Assembly (NCBI GenBank): GCA_022495995.1
Contig: JAFEMH010000736.1
Span: 124,001-188,000 of the forward strand
Length of the DNA: 64,000 nt
Source: Adenophora triphylla var. japonica
Taxonomy: Eukaryota > Streptophyta > Magnoliopsida > Asterales > Campanulaceae
Reading direction: 5' to 3'
Below the pieces are notes generated by a model. The model was not told where the DNA came from. It did no database searches and was given only the letters and a program-made list of their open reading frames with translations. Positions 9,855 to 20,160 of the stretch are shown one piece after another; the stretch's first letter is position 1, and the number at the start of each line of letters is the position of its first letter. The position numbers and the translations under genes are program-made.

Positions 9855-10621
9855 AAGTTTCGTGTAGCTAGGAAACTTTAATCACACAACAGACAACGAA
9901 TTTGAGTACAGATGTGTCTCACAACTGTCCACACATCCACAGATAATGCAGCGGAATAAAATAAATTAAAAGCAATAACTCAAGAATTATTTACGCTTAC
10001 TGATCAATGTGATCAGCAAACTAGGCTTACGCCCAAAAACTTTTCACTATAAAAACTTTTGTTGCTTACAAAAACAAATAAGTGAAAAACTAAAATATGA
10101 AAATACTAAACGAGTTCTAATCACCTTCTACGACAAGAACAACTCCCCTTTCCCAAGTAGGATCTATTCTAGTCAGAAGTAAAACAAGAGAACTCTATGA
10201 AAAACTAGATGTGAGTTACGGATGTAAGGCACAACCTTCACTCACAACCTAAAATCAACAATGTCGAATACAATGAAGAGTATGTAATTTTCTCTCTAAA
10301 ATTCCGTAACTTCTCTTGTGCTGAATGCCTTGTATTTATAATGCACCATGGAGAAGATCTTCATGCAATCAACATCTTCCTTTGTGAGATCTCTTTTCCT
10401 ATATGAAAACATAAAACACACTCACAAGGAAATCAAATATTAGTAGGTTAGTCCTAATATAAAACTATGTACATAAATAAAAGATATTTACTATATTTAC
10501 AATTCCTAGTCAAAGTAGGATACTTATAAATCTTCCATGAAAGTCCCAAAATCTTCTTACCATAATAGAAGTCTTTTTAAATAAGGAAACAAGTATTTGT
10601 TCCCTAAAAAGCTCACGCTCA
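9852..10621 (-). repeat. 5' LTR of the Sirevirus-like element (770 bp)
   Basis: Direct repeat of 1710-2481. The last bases read CACGCTCA instead of CACACTTTCA, a small terminal change. The - strand TATAAATA at 10333-10340 would drive transcription leftward into the element. It is followed by TSD GAGTT (10622-10626). The base to its left should be the PBS on the - strand, but that PBS has been flipped to the far end of an inverted segment. Confidence 0.92.
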
Positions 10622-10636
10622 GAGTTGACTATAAAA

Positions 10637-10683
<47 letters not shown>

Positions 10684-10958
10684 CTCAGGGGGGGTGTAAA
10701 TAATTGGAATTTTGGGTTTGAATTGGATTTGATTTTGACATATTTGGATTTGCATTTATGAGTTCACAATATGTGTTTGATTTGAAATTGAAAAAAATGC
10801 ATGGTAGTTATGAAATGAGAACGGAGATGAAAGAAATATTACTTATTTAACGATTGTTATTTTTTTTAACGAGTTGGTTCATTACGTTAATGAAAATTAA
10901 CGTCATTCAATTAAGTTACCTTTATTGTAAATGAGGGTGTACTACGTCATGTTCTTGT
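10622..10958. other. spacer with (GA)n microsatellite at 10639-10679
   Basis: Contains the right TSD (10622-10626) and a GA dinucleotide run of about 40 bases. The remainder is AT-rich, with no coding signal that I can see. Confidence 0.8.
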
Positions 10959-11228
10959 AATTATTCCGTTTGTAATTCTACACCTTTTGATACTCACATT
11001 TTTTGATTTAATCCGTCATATCCATACCCGTATCATCGACACTTGTATTATAATATTGTTGACAATAGTAAGACGGGATAATGCAAAAGAGTCTATAATT
11101 ATTCCGTTTGTAATTCTACACCTTGTACCTTGTGATACTCACATTCTTTGATTTAACCCGTCATATCCATACCTGTATCATCAGACACTTGTATTATAGT
11201 ATTGTTGACAATAGTAAGGCGGGACAAT
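10959..11228. repeat. 138-bp tandem duplication
   Basis: The block starting AATTATTCCGTTTGTAATTC at 10959 is repeated from 11097 with small differences (for example a TTGTACC insertion). Both copies contain the TACTCACATT...GTCATATCCATACC...TTGACAATAGTAAG order. Two copies only. I recognise no function. Confidence 0.85.
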
Positions 11229-11469
11229 GTAAAGTATTTCTTCAAATATGAGTGTTCATTTAATATTCATATCAGGACAACATTTTATGTTAATTATATA
11301 AGAAGACCAGTTTATAATTTTTGTTTTTTCTGTTTCAATAAAGGGTCATTTTATTTAAGGAGGAAAAAAATCAAATGTGAACCTTTGGGAAGAGCTAGGG
11401 AGGAATAATGGAAAATCTTTTGAGCAGCTTAACCACTCGTCATTGTCTATACCCCTTTGGCTCAAAAGA
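11229..11469. other. unassigned spacer
   Basis: AT-rich non-coding sequence between the tandem duplication and the SINE target site. I see no gene or repeat boundary in it. Confidence 0.5.
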
Positions 11470-11486
11470 AAGTACAATCGCTCTTA

Positions 11487-11850
11487 CCTAAGTGGCTTTG
11501 TCCCAATGGTATCTTGGATAACTTCCCGAAGGGGAGGTCACCGGTTCGATTCTCCCCAAGGGGAATCAATGTGGTTTAATTTTTATCTTGGGTTTCAGGG
11601 TCCTTAGGAGTCCCCCGGGCACATCCATTCAGTTAAGGAAGCAGCATTGCTGGGCTTGCAACCTCAGTGTGGGGAGTTCAACTACCGCGTTGTAGGAGGG
11701 CTCCCTTGGGGCCAGGAGTATAAGGGGTACTGCCACCCTGGCTGCATTGGGCACATCCGCGATTTATCTCCGCCCGGCGTGCGAGGGCCGGTGCGCAGTG
11801 GTCGGGATTGATCCGTGAGCTGGGAAACCTGGGTAATAAAAAAAAAAAAA
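11487..11850 (+). mobile_element. tRNA-derived SINE with 17-bp TSD
   Basis: Flanked by a perfect 17-bp duplication AAGTACAATCGCTCTTA at 11470-11486 and 11851-11867. The body is 364 bp, ends in an A-rich tail (about 11837-11850), and its head is tRNA-like: an A-box-like TGGCTTTGTCCCAATGG at 11493-11509 and a B-box GGTTCGATTC at about 11541-11550, within a potential T-arm (CACCGGTTCGATTCTCC). This fits an RNA polymerase III transcript copied by LINE machinery. The long TSD is characteristic. The body beyond the tRNA head is unrecognised. There is no coding capacity. Confidence 0.85.
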
Positions 11851-11867
11851 AAGTACAATCGCTCTTA

Positions 11868-12351
11868 TTATTTTTGTATCCCCCAACCACCACAAAAAAG
11901 TTACATATTTAAGCAAGAAAATATTGCTATCATTATTTCATAAAAGTATAAATAAGTAGAATTATATTTGGTATCACAAATCTATGTATAATACATAAAA
12001 TAAATCAATCAAACAAGTGAAAAACACAACAATATACGTAATTCACCAACTTGACTACGTCCATGGACAGATGGCAAGAATATTATTATTACTGTCAATC
12101 ATCGAATACAATTCTAATCTAATAAACGAATTCTTGATTAGAAAAATTTACAACTTTGTAAACCCTATATCTAGATAAACAAAGAACCAAAGAAACTCTA
12201 GAATTATTGATATGCCTATCACACTAGAGACTAGCATATGTTAGGAAATAAGGGTTATTTATACTGCCTACTCCTAACCATGCAATTTTACAGAATTTGT
12301 TTGTTTAATCCCCTAATTTGTTCCCAAGTTAGATGACATCAAACCTAACAA
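11868..12351 (-). repeat. Copia LTR fragment, left boundary uncertain
   Basis: Ends ATCAAACCTAACA at 12351, directly followed by AATCTCCACCTTGAC, whose reverse complement is a polypurine tract of the type next to the second Copia element's 3' LTR. So this looks like a 3' LTR in - orientation. The left end, TSD and partner LTR were not found. The last about 50 bases recur at 13121-13165 and, diverged, at about 28180-28232. Confidence 0.45.
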
Positions 12352-13375
12352 ATCTCCACCTTGACATTTAACCTCCGGATCACAAAATCAGAACTCCCCT
12401 CTGCCTCAGATATGTTATGAACACCAAACTTGTCCCCCGGACAACCAAAATTTGTATCTTCCTATACACCCAAATGTGTTACGCCGAACACCAAAACACT
12501 TGCTGCAACAGTTGATTCGCCGAGCACACCAATGTGTTTCCAAGACACCCAAATGTGCCAATGCATTAGGCATTCAAAATTGCCCCAACCGGCAATTGGG
12601 CAAATTCAGTCAATATTGAATCTTGCCAGCCCAAACAGATGAAGCGATCATATCAACTGAATCCGAAATAGTACGTACCTTTTCCTCGATTCCTTCCTCG
12701 CTTCCCAATTGTGTGTGTTGACTTACTAATCGTGGCTTGCCCAGTTCAACTCCACCTCGAGTAACTTGCTGCTCCACTTGTTTGTCAACCACCCCATACG
12801 AAGTCATGCAACATGCTTCCTTCAGATGTGTATCTATCATACCCTCTGTTGTACTATGCTCGACACCCGAGCCCAAAAATGTAGAACCTTAGAGGACGTA
12901 TAATGAACCTTGTTTTACCCCTTTCGGAATTACGTTCAAACCCATGCAGACATTTACTGCTCAACCTTCGCCTTTAAAACTGTATCCCATCTTGTTTAAT
13001 TCACCGCGCGGTCGCCCCAGGGGAGCGCGATCGCCCCCTTTAGACAGTAACTTCGCGCGATCGCTCCCCTTGGCTGGCGCGGTCGCTCCTTTGCGAGTTG
13101 TCGCAGGAATTCCGAATTTTCTTGTTTAATCCCCTAATTTGTTCCCAATTTAGATGATATCAAACACAACAATATCTTTATGAAATATTATGCGCATTGG
13201 ATTTAAAAATTTTTTTTAGGGGAAAGTTTATGTCACCTTTTCATTTTATTTAGGGGTAACTTCACTAATGGCTCCACTTTCTGTGAAATCTACTAGTAAA
13301 CTACCTTTTTCGTTTTAAACTTGTCTGTAGCAGGATTAATTCGTCCTTCCGTTAGTGAGCCGTTTGTGTTGATGT
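12352..13375. repeat. dispersed repeat, copy 1 (core 12720-13300)
   Basis: 12720-13300 is homologous to 27806-28362 (same orientation, by eye roughly 85-90% alike). It includes a GC-rich stretch with several GCGATCG / GCGGTCG blocks (13000-13095) and then a copy of the LTR end seen at 12301-12351. The preceding 12352-12719 has recurrent ACACCAAATGTG-like words and no ORF of note. It probably derives from the 3' internal region of a Copia family. The bases 13371-13375 (GATGT) are the left TSD of the next element. Confidence 0.6.
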
Positions 13376-13895
13376 TGTTGTGCAATCGCAGCGGAAGCTA
13401 ATTGACAAAACCAATAACACACACAAGCAATTGAGAAATCGAAAAGAGAAAGAGATGCAATTGTTTGGGGTTTTGAACTACTTCTTTATTATTTTTGCAA
13501 TGATCTCATCTGTTTACATAGGGTTACAATTATCTTTTATATAACACAAACCCTAGCCTAAACCAAGACCTAAATAAACAGAAGCCCGTCAAGCCCAAAA
13601 CCCCCCGGCTGACCTTGAGGCGCCCGCCTCGGCTGGTCCAAGCGCCCGCCTGGCAATGGCAAATCCTCGGTCTAAGCTACTGCCATTGATGCGTACGCCT
13701 CGGACATACCAGGCGCCCACCTGGCGAGATGCCCAGCAACGCCACAGCCTCGGCCTTCGATGTGTCCGCCTCAGCATCACCATGCGGCCGCCTCAATGCT
13801 GCAATCCTCGTCCCCAGCTACGGTTATCCAGGCGCTTGCCTCATCCTAGATGGGGCGCCCGCCTCGCCAGCAGAATTGAGCCATTCCATCCTACA
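13376..13895 (-). repeat. 3' LTR of the second Copia element
   Basis: TGTTGTGCAATCGCAG...CCATCCTACA. It is followed by ATCTCCACCTTGG, the reverse-complemented polypurine tract. A - strand TATATAAAAG is present near 13533-13542. The distal half is GC-rich with recurring AGGCGCCCGCCT-type dyads (13618, 13708 region, 13828, 13853). Confidence 0.9.
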
Positions 13896-13967
13896 ATCTC
13901 CACCTTGGCGAGTATTCACCCAACCCAACAGAAGATACAAGGAACCAATGCTCAAACCATCCCATCT

Positions 13968-14645
13968 CTAACAGCTAGAGATGTGCAACAAATTCAAGCA
14001 ATGCTTGAACTTGTCGGTAGTAACCGGCTTTGTCAACATGTCAGCCGCGTTCTCCGTGGTGTGAACCTTCTCTAGCACAACCTCACTCATATCAATCAAC
14101 TCCCGAATCTTGTAAAACCGAACATCAATATGTTTCGTCCGTTGATGATAAATATGATTCTTTGCCAGAAAAATCGTACTTTGACTATCACAAAGCAACT
14201 TTACTCCACCTTGCTAAATACCCAATTCGTTGACTAAGCCCCGAAGCCATAAGGCTTCCTTTGCAGCTTCAACAGCTGCCATGTACTCCGCTTCCGTTGT
14301 AGACAATGCAATGATAGACTGAATCATAGACCTCCAACATATGGGTCCACCCGCGAGTGTAAACGCATAACCCGTAGTTGACCTCCTCCGATCCAAGTCA
14401 CCCGTATAATCTGAATCTACATATCCCACAACAGAAAACTCCTTACTCTTTCCTTCAAACATGATGCCATAATCCATAGTGCCCTTCAAGTATCTAAGAA
14501 TCCACTTAACTGCTTTCCAATGCCGTTTACCCGGGTTCGCCATATACTTGCTAACCACACTAATAGCTTGCGCCAAATCTGGCCTAGTGCAAACCATAGC
14601 ATACATGAGACATCCCACTGCGCTTGCATAAGAAACCTTTGACAT
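13968..14645 (-). pseudogene. Copia RNase H
   Basis: The first frame (14214-14645) reads SYASAVGCLMYAMVCTRPDLAQA, GYVDSDYTGDLDRRRSTTGYAF and ALSTTEAEYMAAVEA. A stop near 14214 splits it from 13968-14198 (LLCDSQSTIFLAKN, RTKHIDVRFYKIRE, ADMLTKPV). These are the standard RNase H blocks, in order, with the catalytic Asp/Glu residues visible (VDSD, TEAE, CDSQ). The stop is the only clear break in this part. Confidence 0.88.
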
Positions 14646-14697
14646 ACTCTAAATTTCTTCAGTTGAACTCGGGGAATCTAAGGCAGCTAAATTAAAA

Positions 14698-15470
14698 TCA
14701 CTCGCCAATGGTGTCTTCACGTGCTTCAAGGCCCCGCATATTGAACCTCTCTAACACCTTCTCCACATAGCCGGCTTGAGACAACCATAATCTCCTAGAT
14801 TTTCCGTCTCGACGAATCTCCATCCCAAGAATCTTTTTGGCTTTCCCCAAATCCTTCATGTCAAACTCTTTACTCAACAAGGCCTTCAACTGATTGACCT
14901 CGTTCTTGCATCTACCCGTGATAAGCATATCATCCACGTAAAGTAGCAGAAAAATATATGAGCCATCAACAAGGCTCTTCACATAAACGCAGCAATCATA
15001 CTCACACCTCTTGTAGCTAATACTCACCATGTAGGAATCAAATCTCGTGTACCACTGCCTCGGAGACTACTTCAGCCCATAAAGTGACTTCTTCAATTTA
15101 CAAACCAAACGCTCCTGCCCGGGCTCCGTGAACCCATGTGGTTGCTCCATGAAAATCTGCTCATCCAACTCACCGTGTAGAAACGCAGTTTTCACATCCA
15201 TTTGCTCCAACACCAAATTATAATTCGACCTAACACAATCCGATTGGAAGTATGTCTCACAACAGGCAAAAAAATCTTATTATAATCCATCCCCTCTCGG
15301 TGCGAGTACCCCTTTGCTACTAGACGAGCTTTGAACTTTTCCCCCTCTTTTTCTGATACCGCTTCTTTACGCTTGAAAACCCACTTGCAACCAATAGCAC
15401 GCTTTCCTTTAGGAAGCTCCACCAAATCCCATGTATCGTTCTTGTACAACGACTCAATCTCCTCTACCAT
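14698..15470 (-). pseudogene. Copia reverse transcriptase
   Basis: The upstream frame (15192-15470) carries NDTWDLVELPKGKRAIGCKWVFKRKE and [21 protein letters not shown]. The downstream frame (14698-15030) carries [27 protein letters not shown] (catalytic YVDD), MKDLGKAKKILGMEI and LSQAGYVEKVL. The middle (15031-15191) is out of frame. The order and motifs are typical of the Tork/Tnt1 lineage. Confidence 0.88.
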
Positions 15471-15475
15471 AGCCG

Positions 15476-16490
15476 TTACCCACTTATCCTTTTCTGACTA
15501 TTTATTGCCTCCTTAAAAGAATTTGGATCTCCACTACTAAGAACAAGAACATATGAAGCCATGTCTTCAAACCCATACCTGACCGGTGGTTTGATTACTC
15601 TCTTAGGTCTCCCAACTGAAGTACTAGCTGCTTCAGTTTCCTGTGTAGTCACCTCTGAATCCGGAAGAGTGAGATCCGTATCAGTTTCATCCTCATGTAA
15701 CTCCACCTCAATAACCTGCTTCTCGCTCCCTTTATTTTCTGGCACCTTCTATTTATCATCTTGAGTACACTTCAATATAGCCTTTTCATCAAAGACCACG
15801 TCCCTACTGATCACCACCTTGCTTGAATTGGGATCCCAAAGCTTGTATCCTTTCACACCTATTTCATACCTGAGAAAGATACACTTTTTTGACTTTGGGT
15901 CAAGCTTCGACCTCTCTTCACCAGGAATATACACATAGGATGGACACCCAAACACCCGGATATCGGTGAAGTCTACCTCATTACCCGTCCATACCTCCTC
16001 CGCAAACCTGTTATCCAATGAAGCTCTAGGTCATCTGTTTATCAAGAAACATGCCATACTCACCGCATCAGCCCAAAAGTTCTTTGCCAACCCTGCATTG
16101 AATTGTAGACACCTAGCCCTTTTTGCAATAGACCTGTTCATCCATTCAGCCACACCATTCTGTTGTGGTGTCCTGCGTACCGTGTAGTGCCTCTTGATTC
16201 CATGCTCTCTAGAACTTCTTGAACTCTCCATCTGTGTACTCTATCCCATTATCACTTCTCAAACACTTGATTTTTCTCCCTGTTTGATTTTCCACTTCAG
16301 CTTTTCACACCTTGAACTTCTCAAAAGTTTCTGACTTATACCTCATGAAGTATACCCAAACCTTCTTCGAAAAATCATCAATGAACGTGTCCTCCTCTTG
16401 ATTCTGTTCTAACTGGCCCCCACAAATCTGAGTGAACATAATCGAGAATGCCCTTTATTGTATGTTTACCCGTCTTGAGTTGCACCTTGT
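15476..16490 (-). pseudogene. Copia integrase core and C-terminal region
   Basis: 16031-16231 contains GIKRHYTVRRTPQQNGVAEWMNRSI (the catalytic Glu region; Trp-Met replaces the common RMNRT) and AKNFWADAVSMACFLINR. 15749-16018 contains FTDIRVFGCPSYVYIP, CIFLRYEIGVKGYKLWDP and VVISRDVVFDE. 15476-15745 is the acidic linker with GRPKRVIKPPVRYG that precedes reverse transcriptase. The zone 16232-16490 holding the first catalytic residues is broken by stops and frame changes. Confidence 0.82.
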
Positions 16491-16491
16491 T

Positions 16492-16749
16492 TTACTTTCC
16501 AAGAACAGAATACTTACAAAACTCAAGTTTGCAAGTCTTCACACCCTTCAACAGCTTGTGTTTATGAAGTTCACACATCCCCCTTTCACCCATGTGACCA
16601 AGCCGCATATGCCATAGAAGAGTATCAAAATCTACCTCAGATTCAACGGATGTTACTCCACCTACAACCGTGCTTCCTAGCAACCTGTAAATGTTTTTAG
16701 AGCCCCTCTCACCCTTCATCACCACCATAGCACCCTTAACAACTTTCAA
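16492..16749 (-). pseudogene. GAG_pre-integrase zinc region
   Basis: Reads NIYRLLGSTVVGGV, then FDTLLWHMRLGHMGERGMCELHKHKLLKGV and CKLEFCKYSVLGK. The two His residues (WH, GH) and the first Cys are present, but the second Cys of the usual CxxC (FCKYC) has become Ser, so the zinc site would be damaged. Confidence 0.8.
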
Positions 16750-16767
16750 TACTCCACCTTGAGCTTT

Positions 16768-17887
16768 TTAGGTCAAATTGTTTGCATCCAAGGTACCCAG
16801 TGAAATTAGATTTTTAGAAACCTCTGGTACATGTCTAACATCACATAACGTTCTAACCACACCATCATACATCTTAATTCTTATAGTTCCTATGCCAACA
16901 ATTTTACATGTAGCACCATTACCCATAGTAACTATACCAGAATCAACTGACCTGTAGGTATCGAACCAATCACGATTCACCGTCACGTGAAAAGAACATG
17001 CTGAATCCAGAATCCAGCAATCTGTCGGGTTCTCTACAACTGATGAAGTCATGAGCATATCACCATCCACGTCCTCCGAGCAATCTTTAACCACATTAAC
17101 TGACTTTGAAGACCCTGCTTTGCCTTTACCGTTCCCCTTCTCCGGACAATTCTGCCTCTTGTGCCCCTTCTGCCCACACTTGAAACAATTCCCCTTATAC
17201 TTCTTCCTTGATTGCGAGTGAGAATTACGCAGCTGCGAGTTATCCTGGGGGGTTCTCCCCGTCTCGATTCTCCTTCACAAATAACCCCTCACCCGCAGGT
17301 TCATCAACAGACTTCTTCCGTTTATGAAAAGCTAGAAGAGCTTCTGTGACCAGTTGCAATTCCACAATATTATTCCCCCAAGTCAACGTAGTAATAAGGT
17401 TTTCATATGTTGAAGAAGTAGGCAACGAATTCAACAACATCAACGCCTTGTCCTCCTCCTCGAACGTCACCTCCACCCTAACCAAATCGTTGAGAATTTG
17501 ATTAAACGTGTGTATATGAGATTCTAGGTCAGAACCCTCTGCCTTCTTAAGCCCATACAACCGTTGCTTAAGATGCAACTTGTTCGACAAGGATTTCGAC
17601 ATATACCTGCCCTCCAAAATCTCCCAAACCTTCGTTGATTCTTCATCAATCACATGATACACCACCTCATCTGTAAGGCACTGTCGTATTGAAGATACAG
17701 CCCATTCTTGCAACTCCTTCCATGGACCTTCTTCGATATCATCGGGTTTAGTCGAATATCGAAGAAATTTTCCCAAGCCTGCTTGAACCAGAAAATCCTT
17801 TACCCGCCTCTGCCACAATGCAAAGTTTCCATGCCCATCGAATTTCTGTACATCGAACTTCACGGTGATAGAAATAACCCCAGCCAT
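16768..17887 (-). pseudogene. Copia gag and protease with one frameshift
   Basis: Gag starts at ATG 17887 (MAGVISITVKFDVQKFDGHG, NFALWQRRVKDFLVQAGL) and includes WEILEGRYMSKSLSNKLHLKQRL and YENLITTLTWG, typical of Tnt1/Tork gag. A one-base change in a C run near 17245-17250 breaks the frame. Beyond it a zinc knuckle CFKCGQKGHKRQNC is readable at about 17150-17200. The protease ORF 16768-17094 contains CWILDSACSFHVT; DSA at the active site is the common variant of this lineage. The ATG is two dozen bases inside the PBS side, as usual. Confidence 0.88.
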
Positions 17888-17910
17888 CACAACCGTGCTC
17901 TGATACCAAT

Positions 17911-18430
17911 TGTTGTGCAATCGCAGTGGAAGCTAATTGACAAAACCAAGAACACACACAAGCAATTGAGAAATCGAAAAGAGAAAGAGATGTAATTGTT
18001 TGGGGTTTTGAACTACTTCTTTATTATTTGTGCAATGATCTCATCTGTTTACATAGGGTTACAATTATCTTTTATATAACACAAACCCTAGCCTAAACCA
18101 AGACCTAAATAAACAGAAGCCCGTCAAGCCCTAAACCCCCCGACTGTCCTTGAGGCGCCCGCCTCGGCTGGTCCAGGTGCCCGCCTGGCGACGGCAAATC
18201 CTCGGCCTAAGCTACTGCCATTGATGCGTACGCCTCAGACATACCAGGTGCCCGCCTAGTGAGATACCCAGCAACGCCACAACCTCGGATTTCATTGCGT
18301 TCGCCTTAGCATCACCATGCGGCCGCCTCAAAGCTGCAATCCTCGGCCCCAGCTACGGTCATCCAGGCGCTCGCCTCATCCTAGATGGGGCGCCCGCCTC
18401 GCCAGCAGAATCGAGCCATTCCATCCTATA
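17911..18430 (-). repeat. 5' LTR of the second Copia element
   Basis: Direct repeat of 13376-13895; the final CA has become TA. The - strand TATATAAA near 18070-18078 is the likely LTR promoter. The PBS reverse complement sits two bases to the left (17898-17908). It is followed by GACGT (18431-18435), the right TSD. Confidence 0.9.
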
Positions 18431-18801
18431 GACGTTAAATAGGCCGAGTTGGCATTTGAATGTCCAATTTAACATGACGCGGTGGTGACTAGGACATTAC
18501 ATGGTCCACTCAATGGCACAATGCAAACGGGAAAGGCAAAAGGCTTATACGCATTTTAAGCCCTAGAATCGATTAGCCCTAAAATTGAATTTGCTGAAGT
18601 AAAGTTTGAGAAGGGGCGAAGGCGAAGAAGACGACGAAAGTTAAAGATTCAAGCTTAGGGTTTTATTTTCAAAGTAGTTGTCACAAATCTTCTCTGTCCC
18701 TCTCAATTTCTTAATTACTGAATTTATTGCATATATGTTATTGCGTTACCTCACGCTGGGTACTCAATCACTCCTTTTTAACCTTAAAAAGTTGAAACAT
18801 A
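18431..18801. other. unassigned spacer
   Basis: Non-coding sequence between the second Copia element and the CACTA element. I see no gene. The last three bases (ATA) are the CACTA TSD. Confidence 0.6.
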
Positions 18802-18829
18802 CACTACAAGAAAAACCGGATTTAGAGAC

Positions 18830-19348
18830 GGAAATTTAGAGACGGACGGAATCCGTAGCTAATTTGGCGACAGATTAGAGACAGAACCAAAAATCAGAGA
18901 CGGATTCGGATTCCGTCTCTAAATTAGAGACAGTTCGGATTCCGTCTCTAATTCGAAGACGGAATATGAATCCGTCTCTAATTCGAAGACGGAATCGAAT
19001 CAGATCTCTAAATCGAAGACGGAATCCGAATCCGTCTCTAATTTAGTGACGGAATCTGATTCCGTCTCTAATTTAGAGACGGATTCAGATTCCGTCTCTA
19101 AATTTTAGAGACGGATTTTGTATCTGTCTCTAAAATAGAGACGTATTCGTAATCCGTCTCTAAATTAGAGACAGATTAAGAATCCGTCTCTAAATTAGAG
19201 ACGTATTCGAAATCCGTCTCTAAACTTTAGAGACAGATTTTAACCCGTCTCTAATTTAGAGACAGATTTTTGAATCCGTTTCTAATTTAGTGACAGATTC
19301 AACATCTGTCTCTAAAATTTAGAGACAGATTTAGTATCCGTCTCTAAA
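18830..19348. repeat. left subterminal repeats of the CACTA element
   Basis: More than twenty short units of the type TTAGAGACGGATTC / GAATCCGTCTCTAA in both orientations, many as head-to-head pairs forming hairpins. They probably serve as transposase-accessory binding sites. Confidence 0.85.
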
Positions 19349-20160
19349 TTTGACTTTTCTTCTATATACTTTCATTTGTTTAGTTTTTTTCTATCTCTTT
19401 TTCTATAACTTTTTCTAAAAAAAACCACTGATTAACAAAGGCTAAAATATTGTTTTCTAGTCAATAAAAAAAATTTTAAAAATAAAAAATAAATATAGGG
19501 TAGTCCGTCCCTCTTTTGACTTTTCTTCTATATACTTTCATTTATTTAGTTTTTTTCTATCTTTTTTTCTATAACTTTTTCTAAAAAACCACCGATTAAC
19601 AAAGGCTAAAATATTGTTTTCTAGTCAATGCAAATTTTTTAAAAAATAAAAAATAAATATAGGGTAGTCCGTCCCTCTTTTGACTTTTCTTCTATATACT
19701 TTCATTTGTTTAGTTTTTTTCTATCTTTTTTTCTATAACTTTTTCTAAAAAAAACCACTGATTAACAAAGGCTAAAATATTGTTTTCTAGTCAATAAAAT
19801 TTTTTTTAAAAAATAAAAAATAAATATAGGGTAGTCCGTCCCTCTTTTGACTTTTCTTCTATATACTTTCATTTGTTTAGTTTTTGTCTATTTTTTTTCT
19901 ATAACTTTTTATAAAAAAACCACTGATTAACAAAGGCTAAAATATTGTTTTCTAGTCAATAAAAATTTTTTAAAAAAATAAAAATAAATATAGGGTAGTC
20001 CGTCCCTCTTTTGACTTTTCTTCTATATACTTTCATTTGTTTTGTTTTTTTCTAACTGTTTTTCTATAACTTTTTCTAAAAAAAACCACTGATTAACAAA
20101 GGCAAAAATATTGTTTTCTAGTCAATAAAATATTTTTTAAAAAATAAAAAATAAATATAG
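19349..20160. repeat. tandem array A, five units of about 165 bp
   Basis: Each unit starts at TTTGACTTTTCTTCTATATA; unit starts are near 19349, 19514, 19678, 19844 and 20009, so spacing is 164-166 bp. Each ends with ATATAGGGTAGTCCGTCCCTC. AT-rich and non-coding. The last unit runs into array B through the shared word GGGTAG. Confidence 0.9.

Larger units (their letters stand above)
1710..10621 (-). mobile_element. Sirevirus-like Copia retrotransposon, complete but rearranged
   Basis: An 8.9-kb element bounded by direct LTRs (1710-2481 and 9852-10621) and a perfect 5-bp TSD GAGTT. Pol reads on the - strand (right to left), so the left LTR is the 3' LTR. Evidence for the Sirevirus lineage: reverse transcriptase with a SVCLCARYQA block, a long ORF between pol and the 3' LTR (the envelope position), and several polypurine-like CTCCCCCT tracts upstream of the 3' LTR. 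The two LTRs differ at only a few positions, so insertion is recent. Two features are odd: pol is broken by frameshifts and stops, and the PBS-gag segment next to the 5' LTR is inverted. Confidence 0.9.
13376..18430 (-). mobile_element. Copia (Tork/Tnt1-like) retrotransposon, complete but inactive
   Basis: A 5055-bp element with 520-bp direct LTRs (13376-13895, 17911-18430), TSD GATGT/GACGT (one mismatch), polypurine tract (reverse complement at 13896-13911) and Copia PBS (reverse complement CTCTGATACCA at 17898-17908). Gag-pol lies on the - strand with many frameshifts and stops. LTR copies differ at scattered sites, so it is older than the Sirevirus. Confidence 0.9.

Noticed and set aside
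1710..10621. Autointegration as cause of the inverted PBS-gag block
   Set aside because: Attack of both LTR ends on an internal site would put the LTRs in inverted orientation or on separate circles; here they remain direct repeats with a good TSD. A strand switch at 9-bp inverted repeats fits better.
11966..11982. TTGGTATCACAA as a Copia PBS
   Set aside because: It lacks the GAG part of TGGTATCAGAG, and no LTR end lies next to it.
13000..13095. GCGATCGC words as cyanobacterial HIP1 or organelle DNA
   Set aside because: The surrounding sequence is an LTR-linked nuclear repeat with a second diverged copy at 28 kb; the resemblance is coincidental.
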